The position numbers and the translations under genes were made by a program. 21,105 bases of DNA from JAWVZB01 sp033722375 (GTDB lineage Bacteria > Actinomycetota > Nitriliruptoria > Nitriliruptorales > Nitriliruptoraceae). Under the pieces are notes generated by a model that saw only the letters and a program-made list of their open reading frames with translations, made no database searches and was not told the origin of the DNA. Positions within the stretch are counted from its first letter, which is position 1; each line of letters opens with the position of its first letter. Where the stretch lies: contig JAWVZB010000054.1 of assembly GCA_033722375.1 (NCBI GenBank), forward strand, positions 1 to 21,105. The letters are read 5' to 3'. Of this stretch, positions 13,104-20,942 are shown piece after piece.

Positions 13104-14152
13104 GCGACGAGTACGACGCGATCCTGCTGGTCTCGTTCGGGGGGCCCGAGGGCCCTGACGACGTCATGCCGTTCCTCGAGAACGTCGTCGAGGGTCGCAA
13201 CGTCCCCCGGGAGCGCCTCGAGGAGGTCGCCCAGCACTACCACCGGTTCGGCGGGGCGAGCCCGATCAACGATCAGAACCGCGCACTGATCGCCGCGCTC
13301 GAGCCAGCACTGAAGGAGGCCGGTGTCGACCTGCCGGTCTACTGGGGGAACCGCAACTGGCATCCGATGCTCGCCGACACCCTCACGGAGATGAGACACG
13401 ACGGTGTCCAGCGGGCCCTCGCGTTCGTGACGTCGGCCTACTCGTCCTACTCGGGCTGCCGGCAGTACCGGGAGGACCTGGCCCGCGCCCGGGCCGAGGT
13501 CGGCGAGGGCGCCCCCGAGATCGACAAGATCCGCGTCTTCTACAACCACCCGGGCTTCGTCGACGCGAACGTGGCCCGGATCGAGGAGGCCCTCGAGTCG
13601 CTGGCTGGCGAGCGGGACGGAGCGCACATCGCGTTCACGACCCACAGCATCCCCCTGACGATGTCCCGGCACTGCGACTACGAGGTCCAGACCTACGAAG
13701 CTGCGCGCTTGATCATGGAGCGGCTCGGCTCCACCCGGCCCTGGTCGGTGGTGTTCAACTCGCGCTCGGGACCTCCCCACGTCCCGTGGCTCGAGCCCGA
13801 CATCAACGACCACCTCCAAGGCCTCGCGGGCGACGGGGTCGACGCGGTCGTCGTGGCGCCGATCGGCTTCGTGTCCGACCACCTCGAGGTCATCTACGAC
13901 CTCGACGTCGAAGCACGCGAGACCGCGGTCGAGCACGGTCTCGCGTTCGCGCGTGCCGGCACCGTCGGCACCCACGACGCGTTCGTCGCGGCGATCGTCG
14001 ACCTCGTGCGCGAGCGCGTGGACGGGGCGCCCCGCTCGGCGGTCGGGACCCGCGGACCCAACCACGACTCCTGCCCCTTGGACTGCTGCCTCACCCCCGG
14101 TCAGGAGCGCCGATCGGCGGTGGCCGACGCGCCGGCGGCTGGCACCGACTGA
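13100..14152 (+). CDS. hemH: Ferrochelatase / coproporphyrin III ferrochelatase
   Basis: Inserts ferrous iron into a porphyrin to make heme, or into coproporphyrin III in the Gram-positive route. In actinobacteria the latter activity (CpfC) is expected. The 350-aa protein has the catalytic His182 in THSIP (181-185) and the second metal-site Glu263 in GFVSDHLEVIYDLD (256-269). Near the N-terminus is LLVSFGGPEGPDDVMPFL (9-26), and SAYSSYSGCRQYRED (112-126) is family-typical. Cys120 together with Cys325, Cys329 and Cys330 in CPLDCC could ligate the [2Fe-2S] cluster known in actinobacterial ferrochelatases. The GTG at 13100 overlaps the eamA stop; AGGAGG lies at 13084-13089. There is a short Ala-rich tail after the cluster motif. 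Confidence 0.95.
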   Translation: MSDEYDAILLVSFGGPEGPDDVMPFLENVVEGRNVPRERLEEVAQHYHRFGGASPINDQNRALIAALEPALKEAGVDLPVYWGNRNWHPMLADTLTEMRHDGVQRALAFVTSAYSSYSGCRQYREDLARARAEVGEGAPEIDKIRVFYNHPGFVDANVARIEEALESLAGERDGAHIAFTTHSIPLTMSRHCDYEVQTYEAARLIMERLGSTRPWSVVFNSRSGPPHVPWLEPDINDHLQGLAGDGVDAVVVAPIGFVSDHLEVIYDLDVEARETAVEHGLAFARAGTVGTHDAFVAAIVDLVRERVDGAPRSAVGTRGPNHDSCPLDCCLTPGQERRSAVADAPAAGTD

Positions 14153-14237
14153 ACGGGACCGCACCGGGTCGAGGTCGCGGTTGGTCGGGGCGTACGCTGG
14201 TCGTTCCGACACCGCCACCGCGGAAGAGGAGCAGCCC

Positions 14238-14495
14238 ATGGCCGACAACAAGGACTTCGAGCGCTCCCTGGAGGAGCTCGAGATCAAGCAGCGCGCCGAC
14301 GATTCTCCCGAACCGGTGAACGACGACCCAGCCGACGCGCACCTCGAGTGGGCGCAGAACGACGAGCGCCTCCAGAACGCTTTCGAGGCGGCACGGCAGG
14401 GTGAGATGACCCCTGCGGAGGCGTTGGACCATGTCGCTGCCGCGCTCGGGTACGACTCGCCCGTCGTCGAGGACGACGACGGCTACGACTACTGA
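14238..14495 (+). CDS. Small acidic protein of unknown function
   Basis: An 85-aa, strongly acidic protein. It begins MADNKDFERSLEELEIKQRA (a predicted charged helix) and has a middle WAQNDERLQNAFEAARQGEMTPAEA. It ends in DDDGYDY. There is no Cys, membrane segment or known motif. The ATG at 14238 has GAGGAG (14226-14231, spacer 6), and the third-position GC bias is like its neighbours, so it is very likely real. It sits between hemH and the histidine phosphatase gene with gaps of 85 and 61 bases. A TACGCT (-10-like) lies about 40 bases before the start. The function is not recognised. Confidence 0.75.
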   Translation: MADNKDFERSLEELEIKQRADDSPEPVNDDPADAHLEWAQNDERLQNAFEAARQGEMTPAEALDHVAAALGYDSPVVEDDDGYDY

Positions 14496-14556
14496 GAGCT
14501 TCGACGACAGGCGGGCCGATGACGACGCTGGCCGGCGGCTCCTCCCGGACGACCTG

Positions 14557-15249
14557 ATGCAACTGATACTCGTACGCCACGGCCAACCCGGATGGGCGAC
14601 CGACGACGGCGCGGCGGTCTTCGATCCAGGACTCAAGTCGATCGGGCGTCGCCAGGCCGACGCCGTCGCCGAGCGGCTGGCCGGTTGGGAGGAGCCGATC
14701 GACGAGCTCTACGTCTCGACGGCGACCCGGGCCCGCGAGACCGCAGCACCGGTCGCCGACCGTCTCGGACTCGAGCCCAAGGTCGAGGAGTGGCTGCACG
14801 AGATCCGGCTGCCCGAGCACTGGGACGGCACCCCGGCGGAGGAGGTCGGCCGGGTCCTGCGCGAGGCACGGGTCCGACCACGGGACGAGTGGTGGGACGG
14901 GCTCGCGGACGGCGAGTCGTTCCGTGACTTCCACCACCGCGTGACCACGGGGCTCGGTGCCGCGCTCACGTCCTGGGGGGTCACCCGACACAACGACGAT
15001 CCCGAGCACCTCTGGCACGTGGCCCGGGAGGACCAACGGATCGCGATCGTCGCGCACGCCGGCACCAACAGCGTCGTGATCGGCTACCTGCTCGGACTCG
15101 AGCCGCAACCGTGGGAGTGGGAGCGGTTCGCCTCGGACCACGCCTCCGTCACCGTCCTCCAGACCGCCCCGATCGCGTCCGGCTGGATCTGGGGGCTCCA
15201 GCGCTTCAGCGACGTGGCGCACCACGCCGACGGCGACGTCACGATCTGA
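14557..15249 (+). CDS. Histidine-phosphatase (phosphoglycerate-mutase-like) family protein
   Basis: The 230-aa protein has the family's phospho-His motif LVRHGQ (His8) at the N-terminus, Arg58 in STATRARETA, Glu82 in LHEIRLPE and the second catalytic His167 in VAHAGTN. This set fits the branch-1 histidine phosphatases, which include cofactor-dependent phosphoglycerate mutases, sugar or nucleotide phosphatases and cobalamin/alpha-ribazole phosphatases. The substrate is not clear. The ATG at 14557 gives the standard N-terminus though its ribosome site is weak. An open frame reaches back to 14431 inside the previous gene, but it has no family homology. It is convergent with the acylase gene, with only three bases between the stops. 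Confidence 0.9.
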   Translation: MQLILVRHGQPGWATDDGAAVFDPGLKSIGRRQADAVAERLAGWEEPIDELYVSTATRARETAAPVADRLGLEPKVEEWLHEIRLPEHWDGTPAEEVGRVLREARVRPRDEWWDGLADGESFRDFHHRVTTGLGAALTSWGVTRHNDDPEHLWHVAREDQRIAIVAHAGTNSVVIGYLLGLEPQPWEWERFASDHASVTVLQTAPIASGWIWGLQRFSDVAHHADGDVTI

Positions 15250-15252
15250 GGC

Positions 15253-18060
15253 TCACACGGCCGCACGCAGATCGCGGCGAAGGCGGGCCGCCAGCAGCAG
15301 CGCGCCGATGCCGACCACGGCCGCCGTCACCCCGCCTCCCGTGGCCGGCAAGGTGTCCTCGTCTGCGGCCACGTCCTCCCCCGTGTCGGCGGCAGCGGCA
15401 TAGGTCAACACCTGCTGGAACGTCGGACGGTTCTGCCAGTGCATCGGACGCTGGTTCGCGAGGCCGATCGCGGAGAACTGGATCTGCTCGGCGCTCTCAT
15501 CCACGTCCCAGGTCTCGGGATCCTGTCCGAAGTCGCTCTCCATCGCGTCGATCGACGCGTTCAGCGTGTCGAGCAGGATCTGGCGGCACGCCGCCAGGTC
15601 ACCCTCGCCGCAGTAGCTGCGCGAGAACGCACCCTCGACCGGGCGACCGAGCACCTGACGCAGGTCCTTGTGGATGTGGCCGTGCCAGGCGCCCCAGTAC
15701 GCACTGCCGCCAGGCCGGGCCTTCTCGGTCAGGCTGATCGGTGCGGCGTCGAAGGCGTCACCGATGACGGGCCGGAAGATGGCCTCACTCAGCCGCGGGA
15801 ACCATTCGTCGAAGACGGCGATCGGAGGCTGCTCCTCGTACTCGCCGTCGCCGTCGAGGTCGCGACGGTGCGCCCCGCCGGCCTGCCAGTCCGCGAGGAG
15901 TGCAACGACGTCGCGCACGCGCTGGTCGCCGGCGTCACCGAGGACGTCGAGCAGCAGCGGCAGCAGCTTGTACGCGTACAGGTCCTGGGTGGCGCCGATG
16001 CCCATCGCCTGGGTCAGCTCGGCGAGGTCGACCTTGCCGTCGTCGTCCTGTGCGGCCACGACGCCATCGGTCAGGAGCTGCACCCGGTGGGTGGGCCCGA
16101 ACGTCCACACGTCGTCCGCCGCACGCCACTGCGGCGCCTGCTTGTTGTTCCAGTTCGTGACGAAGCCCTTGTCCGGGTTCAGGGCATGCGGGACCTGCCC
16201 CATCGGCAGGATCCCCACCGGGTCCCACCCGGAGTCCCCGTTCATCGGCAGGTCGAGGTCGACACCGTCCGGCGGGATCGGGTAGCGCCCCGTGAGCTGG
16301 AAGCCGACGCCGTCAGGCGCGATGAAGTGCCAGTTGAACGAGTAGGAGAAGAAGTCCGCGAACGCCTGCTGGATGTCGGCGATGCCGCCGATCTCGTTCG
16401 GGTCGTGGAGCTTGGTGTAGGTGAGCGTCGCGTCGATCTCCTTGTGGTAGCTCGACCGCTGGAGCGCGAAGGCGTGGGGCACGCCGTCGACGTTCGCCCG
16501 ACCCTGGACGATGCCGTGACGGGTCCGGTGCGTGGTCATCTCGACCACGACCGCGTCCTCGGAGGGATCGGGGATCCCGGCGACGGTCGGCTTGGCGAGC
16601 CAGGTGTCTGTGCGGGTGTACATCTCGACGCACTCGCCGTCGTCGAGGTAGTAGTCCGAGTCCATGGAGGGCTCGCCGCCCTCGGGGTCGCAGAGCTCGA
16701 CGGCCCGGATGTCGCGGTGGTCGCCGTAGGCGGTCGTGGCGCTCCAGGCGTAGTCCTCGCCCCGTCCGAGCAGCACGTACAGCGAGATGCCGGGGAACGC
16801 GGCGCCGCGCGCCTGGATGCCCGGACCGTGGACCGCTATCTCGAGGAGGATCTCGGGCGAGAAGTAGCCGACCTGGGGGCCGAAGACCGCGAGCGGCTGC
16901 CCGCTGGCGGACAGCTCCGGTGTGACGAGCAGGGCGTTGCTGGCAGGCCCGCCCGCGAGCGGGATCGGCCCGAACGGACCGTCGACGTGGCTGGGAAGCG
17001 TGGCGGCTGCAGCGGCCTGGAGCGCGGCGTCGGGGTCGTCGGGGACCACGACCGCGTCGGGATCAGGGTCGTCGTAGCCGGTCAGGAACGGGAAGGCGGT
17101 GTCGGTGGCGTGGGGATGCTCGGGATCGTTGGCGAGCCGCAGATCGGCGAGGATGGTGCGCGCCTCGTCGTAGGAGTACCCCTCCCCCATCAGCTCGCCG
17201 AGGACGGCGGCGTTGACGAGCTGTCCCCCGCCGCCGGGTGAGAAGTCACCACCGATCAGCGTCGCGACCGCCACGGTGTCGGTCGGCTTCCACTCCTCGA
17301 TGGGTCCTTCCTGGATGGCGTCGTAGATGGCGGGGCGCTGGTCGGGGTCGCTGTTGGCCTCGGCGATGTAGGCGTTGACACCGGCGACGTAGGCCTCGAG
17401 GTCGGCCTTTGCGAGGGGGCCGAGCACCGGATCGAGTGCCTCGACCCGGTCGATCATCGCCTGGAGCTCCTCCTCGGTGTAGTCGGCGAGCTTGCGCTGC
17501 GCCCGGTCGGCCTGGAGGTTCGCCTCGCTGGCACCGAGGAGCTCGGAGAGCATCCCGCGGCCGAGGTGGCGCAGGACGTCCATCATGAACAGCCGGTCCT
17601 CGGCGGACACGTAGCCCGCCCCGAACATGGTGTCCTCGCGGGTCGCGCCGTAGACGTGTGGGACGCCGTAGCTGTCCCGCCGAACCGTCAGGCCGCTGCG
17701 GTCCCCGGGTGAGTACTCACGGGTGACCTCGTCCCCGGGGATACCGAAGGACGCGTCCTTGAAGAGCTGCGGAAGATCCTCGGCGGTGAGGTCGGGGGAC
17801 GCCGCCACGAGCGATTCGTAGAGATCGATCTGGTCGAAGTTGCGCTCGGGCTGGCTGCCGTCGGCCTGGTAGCGGGTGTGCTCCTCGTGGTTGAGGTGCG
17901 TGCCCTGACCCGGGGGCAGGATGTTGAGCGGCGTGTCGAACCCGTCGTTCTCGCCATGGGCGAGGACCGGGTCCTCCTGGGCGGTCGCGCCGGTGGTGGC
18001 GGTCACGGCGACCGAGAGGGCAGCGAGCGTGATGGCAGCGGTACGGAGAGGGCGGAGCAT
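15253..18060 (-). CDS. Penicillin-acylase-family N-terminal-nucleophile hydrolase with LPXTG sortase anchor
   Basis: A secreted 935-aa precursor. It has a signal peptide (about 1-28, ending ATAQ), then an alpha-chain region with LTVRRDSYGVPHVYG (124-138) and FGAGYVSAEDRLFMMD (146-161), hallmarks of the family. A spacer peptide and the predicted autocatalytic nucleophile Ser374 in GGPASNALLV follow. Next is the beta chain with GISLYVLLGRGEDYAWSAT. Relatives cleave amides: penicillin G, acyl-homoserine lactones, cyclic lipopeptides or acyl-arginine. The C-terminus has LPATG (904-908), a hydrophobic helix and RLRRDLRAAV, a complete cell-wall sorting signal. The ATG at 18060 has GAGG (18067-18070). 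Earlier in-frame starts (18156, 18105) would put 15-32 residues before the signal peptide. The SLC12 gene ends 139 bases upstream on the same strand. Confidence 0.92.
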   Translation of the reverse strand: MLRPLRTAAITLAALSVAVTATTGATAQEDPVLAHGENDGFDTPLNILPPGQGTHLNHEEHTRYQADGSQPERNFDQIDLYESLVAASPDLTAEDLPQLFKDASFGIPGDEVTREYSPGDRSGLTVRRDSYGVPHVYGATREDTMFGAGYVSAEDRLFMMDVLRHLGRGMLSELLGASEANLQADRAQRKLADYTEEELQAMIDRVEALDPVLGPLAKADLEAYVAGVNAYIAEANSDPDQRPAIYDAIQEGPIEEWKPTDTVAVATLIGGDFSPGGGGQLVNAAVLGELMGEGYSYDEARTILADLRLANDPEHPHATDTAFPFLTGYDDPDPDAVVVPDDPDAALQAAAAATLPSHVDGPFGPIPLAGGPASNALLVTPELSASGQPLAVFGPQVGYFSPEILLEIAVHGPGIQARGAAFPGISLYVLLGRGEDYAWSATTAYGDHRDIRAVELCDPEGGEPSMDSDYYLDDGECVEMYTRTDTWLAKPTVAGIPDPSEDAVVVEMTTHRTRHGIVQGRANVDGVPHAFALQRSSYHKEIDATLTYTKLHDPNEIGGIADIQQAFADFFSYSFNWHFIAPDGVGFQLTGRYPIPPDGVDLDLPMNGDSGWDPVGILPMGQVPHALNPDKGFVTNWNNKQAPQWRAADDVWTFGPTHRVQLLTDGVVAAQDDDGKVDLAELTQAMGIGATQDLYAYKLLPLLLDVLGDAGDQRVRDVVALLADWQAGGAHRRDLDGDGEYEEQPPIAVFDEWFPRLSEAIFRPVIGDAFDAAPISLTEKARPGGSAYWGAWHGHIHKDLRQVLGRPVEGAFSRSYCGEGDLAACRQILLDTLNASIDAMESDFGQDPETWDVDESAEQIQFSAIGLANQRPMHWQNRPTFQQVLTYAAAADTGEDVAADEDTLPATGGGVTAAVVGIGALLLAARLRRDLRAAV

Positions 18061-18199
18061 CGGGAACCTCGGTCGAGGGGTGGGATCGGCTGAGGACTCG
18101 TGCATCCCTTCGGCGTCCCCGACGCAGAATCCTGCCTCCTGTCGTCCGCCGTCCATTCACCCGGTGGGAGACCGTCGATCCACGGCCCGCGCGGAGCGC

Positions 18200-20689
18200 T
18201 CAAGCGAGTGCGGACTCGATCCCGGAATCGCGCACGAACAGGCAGCTCGATCCGGTGCGGTCGACGATGCGCCGCAGGCCCGCGATGCTGGGCTGCTCAC
18301 CGAGACCGAAGATGCTGATGTCGGACGCCGGGGCGGTCACGAGGAAGTCGTCGAAATCGCCCGTGCCCACGACGATCTCGGCCCGATGGACGCGGGCGAC
18401 GTCGGCGAAGTCCTCGAGGAACGCCCGTGCGTCGGCCTCGTCGGACTCCTGGCCGACCACCATCACGAGCCGGACCTCGGCCCGCCAGTTCCGCTGGAGC
18501 TTGAGTGCGCTCAGGATCTGGAGGTCGAGGTTGCCGATGTCCCAGCCGATGCTCCATTCGGGCGAGCGGTCGCGGATCCAGACGTTGATCCGCCGCCGCT
18601 GTCCGGTCGAGGTGACCGGATGCGGCATCCACAGCAGGGTCCCGACCTTCAAGTCCTGCGCCTCGCGGATGACGCGGCCGAGGTCCTCGTCGCCGAGGTA
18701 GCTCGCCTCGGAGCGGTGCGCCATGCGCAGGAACATGGTGTTGGGGCGGAAGAACGTCCCGCGCAGCGCCTGCATCCCGGCCATGACCCCGTTCGCGAAG
18801 GACGTCTCGGGGATCCGAACGACCGTGGCGTTGCTGTGCACCCCCCGTTCGATGAAGCCCTGCGCCAGCTCGTCGAGACGCTGCTGCACGAGGCGGGGCT
18901 CCTGGCTCGCATTGGTCTCGTCGGCGACCCCCATGATGCGGATGGTGCCGTTGGGGGCGGCGATCGAGGTGAGGATGCTGTGCACCCCCTGCACCTCGCG
19001 CTGATCGATCACCGGGACCAGGAGACTCGGGTTCCACGCACGTTCGTGGTTGCCGGGGAGCTGGCTGATCTTGGTGGTGGCCCACTGGGCCATCGACACG
19101 AAGAGACCGCTGCGCACGTCGGAGAAGGGAGCTTCGAGGTGCCGCCGCACGAGGAGGACGTAGAACCCGCCCATGATCGCGACCGATACCAGCGCGATGG
19201 TGGGGTTGATGATGAACATCGAGAACACCGACCCGATCAGCCCGAGCGTGGGGATGATCGGCGAGACGGACAGGGCGGGGCGGAAACTGATCAGTCGCAG
19301 TGCCTGCTCGACCAGCAGGATGCCGTTGAGCATGGCGTAGGTGACGAGAAAGAACATCGTGACGAGCGGGGCGACCGCGTTCAGGTCGCGGAGCATGATC
19401 GACAGGATGATGATCGCGGTCGTGACGAGCAGCGCGTTCCTCGGCTCGCCCTTCGGCGTCTTCTGGCTCAACCAGTGCCCGTAGGGCAGCACCCGGTGCT
19501 CACCCATCGCCATGAGGATCCGAGCGGACCCCACCACCGACGCCAGGGCCGACGAGAACGTCGCGCCCAGGAGCCCAGCGAGGACCGCCGGCGGCCAGAA
19601 CGACTTGTCCATCATGACCGTGAAGTTGCTGACGAGCTCCTCTGGGGTGGCCGACCGGGCCAGCCAGACCGCCAGCAGCAGGTAGATGACGAGGCTCACG
19701 CCGATCGCCGCGAGGGTGCCCTTGGGGATGCTGCGCTTGGGGTCCTTCAGGTCGCCGCTCATGTTGGCGCCGGCCATGATCCCGGTGGAGGCGGGGAAGA
19801 ACACCGCGAACACGATCCAGAACGTGGTGCCTTGGAACCCGTCCTCGGCGGTACCGGGGAACTCGCCCCACAGCCCGACGTTCTCGAGCGGGTACTGCAT
19901 GGAGCCGGTCGCCGCGGCGATCGCGATCGACACGAGCGACCCGGCGATCACGACCATGATCACGTACTGGATGCGGATCGCGAACCCGGCGCTCACGTAG
20001 GCGATCCCGACGATCAGGCCGAACACGGCCAGGTCGATCAGGAGGGCCGGATGCTCGGGGAAGACGAACTGCCACCCCTCGCGGAACCCGAACACGTAGA
20101 GCGTCACCGCGAGGGCCTGGGACACGTAGCGCGGGATGCCGAGTGCCCCGCCGATCTCGAGCCCCAGTGATTGCGCGATGATCGCGTACGCCCCGCCCGC
20201 ACCGATGCGGATGTTGGTCGTGATCGACGACATCGACAGCGCCGTCGCGGTCGTGATCCCGAACGCCAGCAGGATGATGAGCACCCCGCCGAGGATCCCG
20301 GCGTTACCGATCACCCACCCCTCGCGGAGGTACATGATGACGCCGAGGATCGTCAGCAGCGTCGGGGTGAAGACCCCACCGAACGTGCCGAACTTCTTGC
20401 GCTGGCGGGGCGCCTCGTCGGCGGTCTCGAGCTCTTCCGGGCGGCGGAGGTCGACGTCCTCGGGGTGGGTCGGCTCGTCCTCGTCGGGGCCGCTCTTCGG
20501 GGTCTCCTCCGGAGCCTGCGAGTCGGGGTGCGCGTCCACGGACTCCGCAGCGGCCTCGTCTGCCTCCCCATCAGTCGGGGCGCCTGCGGTGACCGGCCGG
20601 CCCGCATCCGGAGGTGGCGGTGGCGGCCCACTGCCCTCGTCCACCGGAAGGATCTCCGTGTCCTCGCGGCGAGCATCCTCGTCAGCCAC
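18200..20689 (-). CDS. SLC12-type cation-chloride cotransporter (APC superfamily)
   Basis: The 829-aa protein has an acidic Pro-rich N-terminal tail (about 1-98), then a 12-TM core (about 107-545). KFGTFGGVFTPTLLTILGVIMYL (99-121), GAGGAYAIIAQSLGLEIGG (163-181) and FFPASTGIMAGANMSGDLKD (297-316) closely match the Na-K-Cl/K-Cl cotransporter family, not ordinary amino-acid permeases. A roughly 285-residue soluble C-terminal domain follows, as in eukaryotic and archaeal SLC12 members. The expected role is coupled Cl- with K+ and/or Na+ movement for osmotic balance; the ions carried cannot be read from the sequence. The GTG at 20689 has AGGAGG (20696-20701, spacer 6). A -10-like TAGGGT (20714-20719 on the minus strand) lies just upstream. 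Confidence 0.9.
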   Translation of the reverse strand: MADEDARREDTEILPVDEGSGPPPPPPDAGRPVTAGAPTDGEADEAAAESVDAHPDSQAPEETPKSGPDEDEPTHPEDVDLRRPEELETADEAPRQRKKFGTFGGVFTPTLLTILGVIMYLREGWVIGNAGILGGVLIILLAFGITTATALSMSSITTNIRIGAGGAYAIIAQSLGLEIGGALGIPRYVSQALAVTLYVFGFREGWQFVFPEHPALLIDLAVFGLIVGIAYVSAGFAIRIQYVIMVVIAGSLVSIAIAAATGSMQYPLENVGLWGEFPGTAEDGFQGTTFWIVFAVFFPASTGIMAGANMSGDLKDPKRSIPKGTLAAIGVSLVIYLLLAVWLARSATPEELVSNFTVMMDKSFWPPAVLAGLLGATFSSALASVVGSARILMAMGEHRVLPYGHWLSQKTPKGEPRNALLVTTAIIILSIMLRDLNAVAPLVTMFFLVTYAMLNGILLVEQALRLISFRPALSVSPIIPTLGLIGSVFSMFIINPTIALVSVAIMGGFYVLLVRRHLEAPFSDVRSGLFVSMAQWATTKISQLPGNHERAWNPSLLVPVIDQREVQGVHSILTSIAAPNGTIRIMGVADETNASQEPRLVQQRLDELAQGFIERGVHSNATVVRIPETSFANGVMAGMQALRGTFFRPNTMFLRMAHRSEASYLGDEDLGRVIREAQDLKVGTLLWMPHPVTSTGQRRRINVWIRDRSPEWSIGWDIGNLDLQILSALKLQRNWRAEVRLVMVVGQESDEADARAFLEDFADVARVHRAEIVVGTGDFDDFLVTAPASDISIFGLGEQPSIAGLRRIVDRTGSSCLFVRDSGIESALA

Positions 20690-20742
20690 CGCACACCTCC
20701 TCTCCGGGCGCCCACCCTACGGCGCGGAGCGGGCGGAAGGTG

Positions 20743-20752
20743 GCGATATCGC
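20743..20752. promoter_or_regulatory. Palindrome GCGATATCGC with a half-copy at 20827-20834
   Basis: A perfect 10-bp palindrome lies 53 bases upstream of the cotransporter start. GCGATATC recurs at 20827-20834 in the same divergent region, 84 bases away (eight helical turns). The AT-rich core stands out from the GC-rich surroundings. This could be a regulator site for the cotransporter. Confidence 0.3.
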
Positions 20753-20865
20753 GCCCTCCGGGTGTCGCGCTGCCCGGGAGGGGCGTCCGCCAGCGCGGAA
20801 CGCGCGCGTAGGCCGGACAGTGGTGTGCGATATCCGGGGTTATCTACATCGTTGTGACTACATAC

Positions 20866-20871
20866 TTGACA
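20866..20871 (+). promoter_or_regulatory. -35 box TTGACA for the LexA-controlled gene
   Basis: A perfect consensus -35 hexamer in a locally AT-richer stretch (about 20835-20905). The -10 is not clear-cut: the nearest AT-rich candidates (AGTAGT 20892-20897, TAGTAA 20894-20899) give spacers of 20-22 bases. The LexA box begins at 20900, so bound repressor would sit at or just after the transcription start. Confidence 0.5.
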
Positions 20872-20899
20872 TCCGTACGGCCGTTGGGCACAGTAGTAA

Positions 20900-20915
20900 T
20901 CGAACACACGTTCGA
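20900..20915. promoter_or_regulatory. LexA operator (SOS box)
   Basis: TCGAACACACGTTCGA is a perfect TCGAAC-N4-GTTCGA dyad and fits the actinobacterial/mycobacterial and Bacillus-type SOS box. It lies 29 bases downstream of a consensus -35 and 27 bases upstream of the reading frame that leaves the window. It is much farther from the divergent cotransporter start (about 210 bases), so the right-edge gene is the likely target. Confidence 0.85.
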
Positions 20916-20942
20916 CCGTGATCGTTACTCCGGAGTCGCACC

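Noticed and set aside
15439..17241. Long plus-strand open frame (600 codons) opposite the acylase gene
   Set aside because: It is the antisense mirror of a well-supported gene. High GC depletes stop codons in this frame, the product has no family features and there is no ribosome site.
17921..20170. Long plus-strand open frame (749 codons) opposite the cotransporter gene
   Set aside because: Same antisense effect: the product is His/Asp/Arg-rich low-complexity sequence, while the minus strand shows an intact SLC12 transporter.
20894..20900. TAGTAAT as the -10 of the LexA-controlled promoter
   Set aside because: The spacing from TTGACA would be 22-23 bases, outside the usual range, so only the -35 and the operator are called.
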